32,055 nucleotides of DNA from Burkholderiaceae bacterium (GCA_024641185.1 JAHEDO010000003.1:1-32055); one strand, 5' to 3'. Positions 17,362 to 26,042 are shown, numbered from the stretch's first letter. Notes: generated from the letters alone by a model not told the origin. Translations and numbers: made by a program.

Positions 17362-18914
17362 GGCCGCATCGCGAGGCTCACCCTGCCAGGCACGAGCACC
17401 GGCTGCGCCAGGCGCGCGAACTCGCAGAGCAGCGATCGCGTCTTGCGGGGGTCGATGATCTCCTCGACCCAGAACTTCTCGGCCGACCGGAACGGCGAAC
17501 GCAGCGCGTTGAGCCGCTCCTCGATCTCGGTCAGCTTGGCCTGCGGATCGGCCGCCGCCTCGATCTCGGCGCTGTATGCCGCCTCGACGCCGCCCTCCAG
17601 CGGCAGCGAGCCCCAGTACGCGGAAGGCCAGGCATAGCGCAGCGAGAAGCGCCCGCTCGGCTGGTGCGCGACACCGGCGACGCCGAAGGCGTTGCGCACG
17701 ATCATCGTGCACCAGGGCACCGTCGTCTGGTTCATCGCGGCCATCGCGCGCACGCCGTGGCGGATCGTCGCGGTCTTCTCGGCTTCGAGACCGATCAGAA
17801 AGCCCGGGCAGTCCATCAGGTAGACGACAGGAAGGTGGAAGGTCTCGGCCAGGTCGGCGAAACGCACCACCTTCTGGCAGGTCTCGGCGTTCCAGGAACC
17901 GGCGTAGTGATACGGGTCGCTCGCCAGCAGCACCACCGGATGGCCCTGCAGGCGCGCCAGTCCGGCGATGATCGAGCGTCCGAAGTTGCGGCCCATCTCG
18001 AAGAAGGAGCCCTTGTCGACGACCGATTCGATGATCGGGCGCATCTTGTAGACCTGGCGGCGATTGCGCGGAATCGCGCTCATCAGGAACTCGTCGCCGC
18101 GCTCCGTGTCGTCGTCGCATTCGGTGACGGGCGGCAGACCGTACACCGACGACGGCAGGTACGAAAGAAATCGGCGCGCGCACTCGAAAGCGTCGTCCTC
18201 GGTGTCGACCGCGGTGTCGATCGCACCGCTGCGCGTCTGGATTTCCGCGCCGCCCAGTTCCTTCTTGGACAGCGGCTGCCCCAGCCGGGCGACCAGCGGC
18301 GGGCCCGCGACGAACATCGCCGACTCGCGGGTCATGATCGAATAGTGGCTGCAGGCCAGCCGCGCCGCACCCAGGCCGGCCACCGAGCCGAGCCCCAGCC
18401 CGACTACAGGCACCTGCGCCAGGTTGCCGGTCATGAAGTAATAGCTGCGGGTGCCGCCGACGCCACCCGGAAGGTTCGACGCGCCACGGGTCTCGATCGT
18501 CTTGACCGACCCGCCGCCGCCCGAGCCTTCGATGATCCGGATGATCGGCAGGCGGAACTCGTGGGCCATCTCCTCGGCCATCAGCGGCTTGTTGCTGATC
18601 GACGCGTCGGCCGACCCGCCGCGCACGGTGAAATCGTCGCCGACGACGACTACCGGCCGGCCGTCGACCTTGCCGCGACCGAAGACGCAATTGGCCGGGG
18701 TGACGGTCTTCAGGCGGGCGTGCTCGTCGTATTCGCCGACACCGGCGAGCGCCCCGACTTCGTGGAAGCTGTCCGCGTCGACCATCCTGTCGATGCGTTC
18801 GCGCACCGTGAGCCGTCCGCCGTCGTGCTGGCGCTTGACCTTGTCGGCCCCGCCCATCTCGCGCGCGAACGCGCTGCGCCGCTCAAGTTCGTCAAGTTCG
18901 TTCTGCCAGCTCAT
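17358..18914 (-). CDS. Acyl-CoA carboxylase carboxyltransferase (beta-type) subunit
   Basis: 518 aa; RLTVRERIDRMVDADSFHEVG, SGGGGSVKT, VAGPPLV, DCPGFLIGLEAEKTATIRHG. Confidence 0.92.
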   Translation of the reverse strand: MSWQNELDELERRSAFAREMGGADKVKRQHDGGRLTVRERIDRMVDADSFHEVGALAGVGEYDEHARLKTVTPANCVFGRGKVDGRPVVVVGDDFTVRGGSADASISNKPLMAEEMAHEFRLPIIRIIEGSGGGGSVKTIETRGASNLPGGVGGTRSYYFMTGNLAQVPVVGLGLGSVAGLGAARLACSHYSIMTRESAMFVAGPPLVARLGQPLSKKELGGAEIQTRSGAIDTAVDTEDDAFECARRFLSYLPSSVYGLPPVTECDDDTERGDEFLMSAIPRNRRQVYKMRPIIESVVDKGSFFEMGRNFGRSIIAGLARLQGHPVVLLASDPYHYAGSWNAETCQKVVRFADLAETFHLPVVYLMDCPGFLIGLEAEKTATIRHGVRAMAAMNQTTVPWCTMIVRNAFGVAGVAHQPSGRFSLRYAWPSAYWGSLPLEGGVEAAYSAEIEAAADPQAKLTEIEERLNALRSPFRSAEKFWVEEIIDPRKTRSLLCEFARLAQPVLVPGRVSLAMRP

Positions 18915-19041
18915 CGGGGGCTCCGGTGTCGTCGTGGTTCTCGCCGGGACACAGAATACCGGCCGCCGGGCCGATGCGGCGATTCGCAGCTGCCACGGCT
19001 TGCGCGGCGGACGCGGTTCGCGCGGTAGTACCGCTGCGCGA

Positions 19042-19713
19042 CTAGCCCTTGGTCGGGCTGCGATCGGGTCCGCTCGCCCAGCGCTCGGTCAGTGCCTCCA
19101 GGTTGCGCGCGGCGGTGATCAGGATCACTTCGTCGTCCGCAGCAAGCTTCGTGTCGGCCTCGGGGAGCAGCCACTTGTCGCCGCGATACAGGCATACCAC
19201 CCGGGTCAGGTCGGGCAGTTCCAGCCGCTCGAGCGGGCCGGCGTCCGCCTGCTGCGCGACGAAGGAGAAGATTCGCGCCTCGCCCCGGATGTTCGCCGTG
19301 ATTTCGAGGGGATCGCGTCCCTCGAACATCTCGCCGAGGTAGCGGGCGATGGTGTGCGAGGGAATGATCACGTTCTCGAGGCCGAGTTCCACGCACATGT
19401 GCACGAGTTCCGGGTCCTCCACCCTGGTGATCACACGGGGGAAGCCGAGCGATCGTCCTACCAGGCTCGCGAGGATATTGGCCTGGTCATCGTTGGTCAG
19501 GCAGTACAGCACGTCGGTATGCCCGGCGTCCGCCTCGCGAAGAATCGCGGGCCTGCCCCCGTCGCCGTGCAGGAAACCGCAATCGAGCGTGTCGGAAAGC
19601 GATTCGATGCGCTCGCGCGACTTCTCGATGACGACGACCTCGTGGCCTCGGCGCAGAAGCAGCTGCGCGGTCGCGACGGCGGCGGTACTGGCTCCGACGA
19701 ACACTGCCCTCAT
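19042..19713 (-). CDS. Short TrkA/KtrA-type K+ uptake NAD-binding (RCK) protein
   Basis: Starts MRAVFVGASTAAVATAQLLLRRGHEVVVIE; HGDGGRPAILREADAGHTDVLYCLTNDDQANI; single RCK_N plus RCK_C, 223 aa; ATGA overlap with trkH-like stop. Confidence 0.88.
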   Translation of the reverse strand: MRAVFVGASTAAVATAQLLLRRGHEVVVIEKSRERIESLSDTLDCGFLHGDGGRPAILREADAGHTDVLYCLTNDDQANILASLVGRSLGFPRVITRVEDPELVHMCVELGLENVIIPSHTIARYLGEMFEGRDPLEITANIRGEARIFSFVAQQADAGPLERLELPDLTRVVCLYRGDKWLLPEADTKLAADDEVILITAARNLEALTERWASGPDRSPTKG

Positions 19714-21284
19714 GAGTGCATCCTCCTTCCAAACCAGGTGCCCGGTGCGATCGCCACCAGCACCGCGACGATCTCGAGCCGTCCGAGCAGCATATCCGCG
19801 CACAGGACACCCTTGAGCAGCGGATGCAGGTCCGGGCCCGAAATCCCGCTCGACAGTCCGACCGTGCCGAGCGCCGAGACCACCTCGAACAGCGCATCGA
19901 GCGGGTCGTGCCCGAACCACAGAAACGGCAGCCAGGACACTGCTATCGCACCGACGAAGAGCAGAATGAAGAACAGGGCGCGGGCGAGTTCGTCGGGTTC
20001 GATCGCACGACCTCCGAGGCGCAGTTGCGCGACGGCGTGACCGGGCATGGCGGTACGTCGCATGATGAGCAGGCCGAAACGCAGCAACAGGAGCAGGCGC
20101 CACAGCTTGATTCCGCCCGCCGTGGAGCCGACACTGCCGCCGATCACCATCGAGACCATCAGGATCGCCTTCGCGGCCGCGTCCAGCCCGGCCACCGGAA
20201 GGGTCGCGAAGCCGGCGGTCGTCTGTGCCGATGTCGCCATGAATGCCGCTTGCCCGACGAGCGCCACCGTCCACCCGCCTTCGTACTGTCCAAGGACGAG
20301 CGCGAGCAGACCCCCGGTCACCGCCGTGCACACGAGCAAGGCACGCAATTCGAGATTGTTCGCGAGCGCGCGCCAACCGCTGCGCCAGGCGCTGTGATAA
20401 AGCGGCAGCGCGACGGCGCAGGCCAGTGCGAGCGCTGCGACGATGGCTCGCGGCAGCCAGCCCTGGAACGCTGCGAGGCTGGCGTCGCGCGTCGAAAATC
20501 CGCCCGTCGACACGGCCGCCAGCGCGTGCGCCGCCGCGTCGAGCGGCGCGAGCCCGGCCGCCCACAGTGCGGCGATGCCGATCAGCGTCAGCGTGCCGTA
20601 GGCGGCGACGCTGCGGCGCGCGATCAGGCGTGTGCTGGTCTCCAGATTCTCGTGCGTGACGGGCGACTCCGTCATCGGACGGGCGGCCGCCGCATAACCG
20701 AAGATCAGCGCGACGGCCAGCACCACGATGCCCAGGCCCCCGCACCACTGGATCCAGGCGCGCGCGAACAGGAAGCTCGCGGGCCGGTGCTCGATGCCGC
20801 CCGCCACGCTGAGCCCGGTGGTCGTGATCGCCGAGACCGCCTCGAACAGCGCGTCGATGAAGCCCAGCCCGCCCGCCATCAGCGGATACGTCAGGGCCAG
20901 CGCGCCGAGGGCGAACGCCAGCGCGGTGATGACCAGCGCTTCGTTCGCCTGGAACGATGCCGGCTCGGGCAGGCGCATCAGAAACCAGCCCGCGCCGAGC
21001 ATCGGAAGAAAGACGATCAGGTAGCGCAGTGCCGCGCTCCAGTCCGCTTCGATCACCGCGACGACGAGCGGGACCGACATCAGGATCGCGAGCATCACCG
21101 CGAGCTGGCCGAGATACCGGGCCACCACGCGTGGTCGGACCGCGTATTCGAGGGCGGAGGAGGAGGTGTCCTGGGTCAACGCCGTGGTCCCAGCCTTGGC
21201 AAGGGCGGGAGCGGGGGCGCCAACGCGCTCCTCGCGCCGCGATTCCAGTGTGCCACAGGCGCAGGCCCGCGCCGTTGGATACAC
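19710..21284 (-). CDS. TrkH/KtrB family potassium uptake membrane protein (start uncertain)
   Basis: FEAVSAITTTGLSV, AVSTGGFSTRDASL, MVIGGSVGSTAGGIKLWRLLLL, FEVVSALGTVGLSSG pore repeats. Confidence 0.9.
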   Translation of the reverse strand: MYPTARACACGTLESRREERVGAPAPALAKAGTTALTQDTSSSALEYAVRPRVVARYLGQLAVMLAILMSVPLVVAVIEADWSAALRYLIVFLPMLGAGWFLMRLPEPASFQANEALVITALAFALGALALTYPLMAGGLGFIDALFEAVSAITTTGLSVAGGIEHRPASFLFARAWIQWCGGLGIVVLAVALIFGYAAAARPMTESPVTHENLETSTRLIARRSVAAYGTLTLIGIAALWAAGLAPLDAAAHALAAVSTGGFSTRDASLAAFQGWLPRAIVAALALACAVALPLYHSAWRSGWRALANNLELRALLVCTAVTGGLLALVLGQYEGGWTVALVGQAAFMATSAQTTAGFATLPVAGLDAAAKAILMVSMVIGGSVGSTAGGIKLWRLLLLLRFGLLIMRRTAMPGHAVAQLRLGGRAIEPDELARALFFILLFVGAIAVSWLPFLWFGHDPLDALFEVVSALGTVGLSSGISGPDLHPLLKGVLCADMLLGRLEIVAVLVAIAPGTWFGRRMHS

Positions 21285-21323
21285 TCCGGCGTTGCAGCGC
21301 CTGCGTGCGCCTCACGCGGAGCG

Positions 21324-21359
21324 CCCGCCGCACCCGCCGCACCCGCCGCACCGGCCGCA
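21324..21359. repeat. 9-bp tandem repeat CCCGCCGCA x4 (last unit with one mismatch)
   Basis: cccgccgca cccgccgca cccgccgca ccggccgca. Confidence 0.95.
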
Positions 21360-21396
21360 CAGCGAGCCAAGAGACACCCGCAAGGAGACACCGACG

Positions 21397-22002
21397 ATGA
21401 AGATCTACCACGCAGCCAACACCCGCTCGGTACGCATCCTCTGGCTGTTCGAGGAGCTCGGGCTGCCCTACGAAGTCGAGCGCTTCACGCTCGGCGATCC
21501 GACGATGCGATCGCCCGAGTATCGGCGCATCCATCCGATGGGCCGCGTGCCCGCCCTGCAGGATGGTGACGTGACGATCTACGAGTCCGGCGCGATCGTC
21601 CAGTACGTGCTGGCGAAATACGGCAACGGCAGGCTCGTCCCGGCGGTTTCGTCTCCGGAGTTCCCGACCTACCTGCAGTGGCTGCACTACGCCGAAGGGA
21701 TGCTGATGCCGCAGGTCAACGTGATCGTCGTCGAGACGCGGTTCCTGCCGCCGGACAAACGCAACCCGGAGAACCTGGCGCGCGCCACGAAACTGCTGAC
21801 GCGAATGCTCGAACCGGTGAACGCCGCGCTCGCCGGCCGCGAGTACCTCGCCGGCGAGTTCTCCGGCGCGGACATCATGACCGGGCACGCCTGCGTGATC
21901 TCGGCGAAGCTCGGCGCCGATCTTTCGGACAAGCCGAACGTCGCCGCCTACGTCGAACGCCTCAAGGCGCGTCCGGCGCTGCAGAAGGCGTTCGCGACCT
22001 AG
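21397..22002 (+). CDS. Glutathione S-transferase family protein
   Basis: MKIYHAANTRSVRILWLFEELGLPYEVE; IHPMGRVPALQDGDVTIYESGAIVQYVLAKY. Confidence 0.94.
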   Translation: MKIYHAANTRSVRILWLFEELGLPYEVERFTLGDPTMRSPEYRRIHPMGRVPALQDGDVTIYESGAIVQYVLAKYGNGRLVPAVSSPEFPTYLQWLHYAEGMLMPQVNVIVVETRFLPPDKRNPENLARATKLLTRMLEPVNAALAGREYLAGEFSGADIMTGHACVISAKLGADLSDKPNVAAYVERLKARPALQKAFAT

Positions 22003-22008
22003 CGCGGG

Positions 22009-22740
22009 TCAGAGAATCAATCCCCCGTCCACCGGGATCGTCTGCCCGACGACGTAGGCGGCAAGCGGCGACGCGAGAAAGAGCGCCACGCCGGCCATGT
22101 CCCCCGGCGTACCGAGCCGCCCGGCGGGAATGCGCGACAGCGCGCCCTTCAGCCGCTCCGGGTTCTCGGTCGTGACCCGTGTCATCTTGGTCGCCACGAA
22201 ACCGGGCGCGATGCCGTTGACCCGGATCCCTTCCGGCGCCCAGGCCTGCGCCAGCGTGCGGGTCAGGCCGACCGCGCCGCTCTTCGATGCGTTATAGGCC
22301 GGATTGCCGACGGTCGCGTGGTAGGCGGCGGTCGAACTGATCGTGATCAGCGCCCCCTTCGAGGCCGCCAGCATCGGGTAGAACTTCTCCGCGCAGGCCA
22401 TCAGCGAACTCAGGTTCACGTCGACGACCTTCCGGAAACCCTCGACCTTGAACTCGCCGCGCTTGTACAGGACCATCCCCTGGCTGAGCACGAGCACGTC
22501 GAGGCGATCGAATGCCGGCACGCAATGCGCGATCGCGTCGAAGTCCGACACGTCGACCCGGGCATAGCCCAGGCCCTCGAGATCGCTGCCCTCGTCCCTG
22601 CGGTAGTCGGAGGCACTCGCGCGCGTGCCCCAGACGTGAACCGCCGCGCCTCGCGCCCGAAACGCCTGCGCGATTCCGTTGCCGATGCCGCTCGAACCGC
22701 CGACGACCAGCACGGTCCTGCCGTTGAAGTCCAGTTCCAA
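22009..22740 (-). CDS. SDR family oxidoreductase (TTG start, uncertain)
   Basis: VLVVGGSSGIGNGIAQAF; YNASKSGAVGLTRTLAQAWAPEGIRVNGIAPGFVAT; VVGQTIPVDGG; no ATG in frame, GAGGGAG before TTG. Confidence 0.92.
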   Translation of the reverse strand: MELDFNGRTVLVVGGSSGIGNGIAQAFRARGAAVHVWGTRASASDYRRDEGSDLEGLGYARVDVSDFDAIAHCVPAFDRLDVLVLSQGMVLYKRGEFKVEGFRKVVDVNLSSLMACAEKFYPMLAASKGALITISSTAAYHATVGNPAYNASKSGAVGLTRTLAQAWAPEGIRVNGIAPGFVATKMTRVTTENPERLKGALSRIPAGRLGTPGDMAGVALFLASPLAAYVVGQTIPVDGGLIL

Positions 22741-22814
22741 ATTCAATGCTCCCTCGGTTGGCCGGGTCGTATGGGCCTCTCGCCGCGAACGGCCCGGATC
22801 GATACCGCCCGCCG

Positions 22815-23282
22815 TCAGGCCTTGGCCGAGAACACCGAGCCCCAGAGCGCGTCCCACAGTGCGCCCGAGATGTCGGTGACACGGCCATCGGTCTCGAAAA
22901 ACTTGTTCGGAATCTGGAACATCGCCAGCATCAGGCCGCCGCGCGGCGACCAGGCCACGTGGCGGCTGCCCGCCGGGCGCCAGATGAATTCGCCAGGCCC
23001 GCACTCGATCCCCTCGTCCGGACCCGACTTGTCCACCAGGTGCCCCTCGAGCACGTAGGTCTGCTCGATCAGCACGTGCTCGTGGTCGGGGAGCACCGCG
23101 CCGGGCGCCATGCGCAGCAGCGAGGTCACCAGCCCGCTCGCCTTGTCCACCAGCAGGGGCTTGGCCTCGATGCCCGCGAACCGGGTCTGCTGCCAGGGCA
23201 GGTCCTTGACCTTGACCAGACGCGACGCCAAAGGGTCGAGCCCCGTGTGAGCGGCGACGTTGGGGGAGACGGCTGTCGTCAT
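22815..23282 (-). CDS. Cupin domain protein
   Basis: PDHEHVLIEQTYVLEGHLVDKSG...CGPGEFIWRPAGSRHVAWSP. Confidence 0.88.
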   Translation of the reverse strand: MTTAVSPNVAAHTGLDPLASRLVKVKDLPWQQTRFAGIEAKPLLVDKASGLVTSLLRMAPGAVLPDHEHVLIEQTYVLEGHLVDKSGPDEGIECGPGEFIWRPAGSRHVAWSPRGGLMLAMFQIPNKFFETDGRVTDISGALWDALWGSVFSAKA

Positions 23283-23475
23283 GTCGATTCCTCACTGGAA
23301 GATGTCCGCGCCTGATGACGGGATCGCCGCCCCTGCGAGACGTTTCGCCGGGGTGGCCGAACTGCATCGCATTGTCGTGAAAGACACGGCGCCTGTCACG
23401 TTCGGCGCTTGCCGGCACTGCGCACACGTGACAGCATCCGATCGACCCACCGCGTACGACAGGGAGGCACCGCGC

Positions 23476-23766
23476 ATGATTCAGAGCTTCATCGCCACCA
23501 TCAAGGTCAAGCCCGGCCACGAAGCCGACTTCGAGGCGCTTGCCCGCAAGCTGGTGACCGCGGTCAACACCAACGAGCGCGGCTGCCTGCTCTACACGTT
23601 GAACAAGGGCGAGGACCCGCACACCTTCGTCTTCATGGAGCGCTACGTCGACGAGGAGGCGGTCAAGGCGCACCGCGGCACCGAGCACTACCGTTCGCTC
23701 GGGCGCGAAATGGGCCCGCACATGGACGGACCGGCGCAGGTCCTGCGCCTGAAGGAAGTGGGCTAG
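23476..23766 (+). CDS. Antibiotic biosynthesis monooxygenase (ABM) family protein
   Basis: MIQSFIATIKVKPGHEADFEALARKLVTAVNTNERGCLLYTLNKGEDPHTFVFMERYVDEEAVKAH. Confidence 0.9.
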   Translation: MIQSFIATIKVKPGHEADFEALARKLVTAVNTNERGCLLYTLNKGEDPHTFVFMERYVDEEAVKAHRGTEHYRSLGREMGPHMDGPAQVLRLKEVG

Positions 23767-23769
23767 GCC

Positions 23770-24633
23770 ATGCTCGAACGCGTCGACAGGATGCTGATGG
23801 CGGTTCGGGATCGCGCGCGTGCCGCGCAGACCTTCGAACGCCTGCTGGGGGCGGTGCCCGATCGGGAGGACAGCAGCGCCGTGCTTGGCGCGCGACGCAG
23901 CGTGCTGCGCGTCGGCGAAAGCGAACTCGAACTCTGCGAGCCCGCCGGACCGGGGCCGGTCGCCGATTTCGTCGAGCGCTGGGGCGAGGGGCTGTTCGCC
24001 GCAGGCTATGCGACTTCCCGCCTCGAAGAACTGGCCGAGCGTCTGAACCGCCAGGGCGTGGCTTTCCTGCGCGAAGGCGGGCAGTTGCATCTGCCGGGCA
24101 GCGCGACCGCCGGGTTCCCGATGGTGATCTCCGCGCTGGCCGAACGCACCCGCATCGGCACGGTCAGCTTCTTCTACGAGGCGACGAACACCCTGGATTC
24201 GGACTGGCGAGTGATCGCGCAGCGATACGTGGATCTGTTCGGGCTCGACCCCAGCCGCTTCTCACCGATCGCCAGCGAGCGATTCGGCTACGAAGGTACG
24301 CTGACCCTGTTCGACCCCCCGGCGCGGCTGGACCGCATCGAACTGTCGCAGACCTTTGCGGACCGGCCGAGCGCGATGCGGCGATTCGTCGAGCGGCGCG
24401 GCGGCGACTCACTGTACATGTGCTACATCGAGACGCACGACCACGATGCGCTGAAAGCGCGCCTGCTCGGCGCCGGCGCGACGCTGATCCCGCGCGGACC
24501 CGACATCGCGAGCGAACGCGACGGCTTCTGGGTGCACCCCAGGAACCTGCACGGCATGCTGCTGGGCGTGTCGCGCACCACCCTCGCCTGGGAGTGGTCC
24601 GGCCGGCCGGAGCTGGTCGAGCCGCTGCGCTGA
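23770..24633 (+). CDS. VOC/glyoxalase-family protein
   Basis: VDRMLMAVRDRARAAQTFERLLGAVP; paired VOC-like halves; ends DGFWVHPRNLHGMLLGVSR; starts 3 nt after ABM stop. Confidence 0.82.
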   Translation: MLERVDRMLMAVRDRARAAQTFERLLGAVPDREDSSAVLGARRSVLRVGESELELCEPAGPGPVADFVERWGEGLFAAGYATSRLEELAERLNRQGVAFLREGGQLHLPGSATAGFPMVISALAERTRIGTVSFFYEATNTLDSDWRVIAQRYVDLFGLDPSRFSPIASERFGYEGTLTLFDPPARLDRIELSQTFADRPSAMRRFVERRGGDSLYMCYIETHDHDALKARLLGAGATLIPRGPDIASERDGFWVHPRNLHGMLLGVSRTTLAWEWSGRPELVEPLR

Positions 24634-24657
24634 CCGTCAACCGGCCCGGTACGGCCG

Positions 24658-25290
24658 TCAGCTCGTCGCGGCGAAACGGTAGGGTCCGCCGCGGGCCAGC
24701 GCGGCCCGGTACGCGGGCCGCGCCTGGAAGCGCTGCACCCAGGCTTCCAGGTGCGGGTACGCGGCACGCTTGCCGTAGGCACCCGCGGCCTCGCCGACGA
24801 AGCTCATCTGCACGTCCGCGGCGCTGAACTCGTCTCCGAGCAGGTAGGGCCGCGCTGCCAGCACCGAGTCGACGTAGCCGAGGTGATTGGCGATTTCGCT
24901 GTCGATCCGGGGCGCAAGCGGCGCAGCCGCCTCCCCGAGCCGCGACACGTACAGGTGCAGCAACAGTGGCAGCATCGCCGAGCCCTCGGCGTAGTGCATC
25001 CACTGCTGGTACTCGTCGAAGGCCGGTGTGTCGGTCCCAGGCCGCAGACGCCCCGCGCCGTGGCGACGCACGACGTAATCGACGATCGCACCGGACTCGA
25101 TCAGCGTGCGCCCTGAATCGGTGAGCACCGGCGACTTGCCCAGCGGATGGACGGCCTTCAGTTCGGGAGGCGCGAGCCGCGTCAGGGCGTCGCGCTGGTA
25201 GCGGACGATTTCGTAGGGAAGCCCCAGTTCCTCGAGCACCCACAGAATGCGCTGAGAACGCGAGTCGTTCAGGTGATGCACGACGATCAT
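24658..25290 (-). CDS. Glutathione S-transferase family protein
   Basis: MIVVHHLNDSRSQRILWVLEELGLPYEIVRYQRD; VHPLGKSPVLTDSGRTLIESGAIVDYVV. Confidence 0.94.
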   Translation of the reverse strand: MIVVHHLNDSRSQRILWVLEELGLPYEIVRYQRDALTRLAPPELKAVHPLGKSPVLTDSGRTLIESGAIVDYVVRRHGAGRLRPGTDTPAFDEYQQWMHYAEGSAMLPLLLHLYVSRLGEAAAPLAPRIDSEIANHLGYVDSVLAARPYLLGDEFSAADVQMSFVGEAAGAYGKRAAYPHLEAWVQRFQARPAYRAALARGGPYRFAATS

Positions 25291-25417
25291 GGAAGCCTCG
25301 GTAGTTTGCGAACGGAGCACCGCGAGAGCGGCGATGCGCCAACAGGCGCCTGCGTGAGTGAACGCAATCCGCCGTGCGGAAAAGGCGGCGCGTGTCCCGT
25401 CGACACGCCCGCCTTCT

Positions 25418-25449
25418 CGCCTGTTACTTCTTGCGCCTGTTACTTCTTG
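25418..25449. repeat. Perfect 16-bp tandem duplication spanning a stop codon (CGCCTGTTACTTCTTG x2)
   Basis: cgcctgttacttcttg cgcctgttacttcttg; contains the TAA stop of the minus-strand gene 25440..26042. Confidence 0.96.
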
Positions 25450-26042
25450 CTCTTCTTCGGTGCCGGCTCGACGGAAATTGCCACCGCCTCGACGTAGTCG
25501 ACCACGACCTGATCACCCTTCTTCACGACCTTGAAGTGATCCGGGTTCTTGACGTCGAGCTCGACGACATTTCCCTTCGGGCCCTTCAGCGTGATCGTCT
25601 TCTTCTTGGGATCGACCGCGACCACATCGGCGATGATCGTGATCTGGCGACCCACGGCGCCGGCCGGTTTCTCGCCTGCCTTGGCGCGCGCCATGTCCGA
25701 GCTCTCGGTGCTCTCGCGTATTCCGTCCCCTTTTCTGACCTGCATGGTCAGCGCGCGGACGTACTGCACGACGACGTCGTCACCCACCTTGACCTGGTCG
25801 AAATTCTTCACTTCTTCGCCCGCGACGAGATCGAAGACCCGGCCTTTGGGTCCCTTCAGGGTGACGGTGCGGGTCGCCGCATCGATTGCGACCACCCGCG
25901 CAGACGCCTTGACCGCCTCCGCCATGGCCACCTTGCCCGGTTCGCTGGCGCCGATCGCCGCCGCGGCGGGTGCGTTCTGTGCAAGAACCGGTGTCGCGGA
26001 AAAAGCGACCGCGAGCAGGCCCGCCAAAATCGAAATACGCAT
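25440..26042 (-). CDS. Secreted/periplasmic protein with two internal repeat domains (unknown function)
   Basis: Start MRISILAGLLAVAFSATPVLAQ; repeats VTLKGPKGRVFDLVAGEEVKNFDQVKVGDDVVVQYVRAL and ITLKGPKGNVVELDVKNPDHFKVVKKGDQVVVDYVEAV. Confidence 0.82.
   Translation of the reverse strand: MRISILAGLLAVAFSATPVLAQNAPAAAAIGASEPGKVAMAEAVKASARVVAIDAATRTVTLKGPKGRVFDLVAGEEVKNFDQVKVGDDVVVQYVRALTMQVRKGDGIRESTESSDMARAKAGEKPAGAVGRQITIIADVVAVDPKKKTITLKGPKGNVVELDVKNPDHFKVVKKGDQVVVDYVEAVAISVEPAPKKSKK

Noticed and set aside
15430-17637. 735-aa plus-strand ORF
   Set aside because: Antisense to the acid sugar kinase, TlpA and carboxyltransferase genes, all with clear family motifs; Arg/His/Asp/Gln-biased low-information translation
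16810-18690. 626-aa minus-strand ORF suggesting a carboxyltransferase-thioredoxin fusion
   Set aside because: N-terminal part is an alternate frame of the carboxyltransferase; the TlpA gene starts at GTG 17361 with a 4-nt overlap, so no fusion
19042-21888. 948-aa minus-strand ORF
   Set aside because: Only the last ~223 aa (TrkA-like) are real; the remainder is out of frame with TrkH and antisense to the GST gene
22009-24090. 693-aa minus-strand ORF suggesting an SDR fusion
   Set aside because: SDR begins near 22740; upstream extension is an alternate frame of the cupin gene and antisense to ABM/VOC
23409-24827. 472-aa plus-strand ORF
   Set aside because: Shadow frame of ABM and VOC genes; no family motifs
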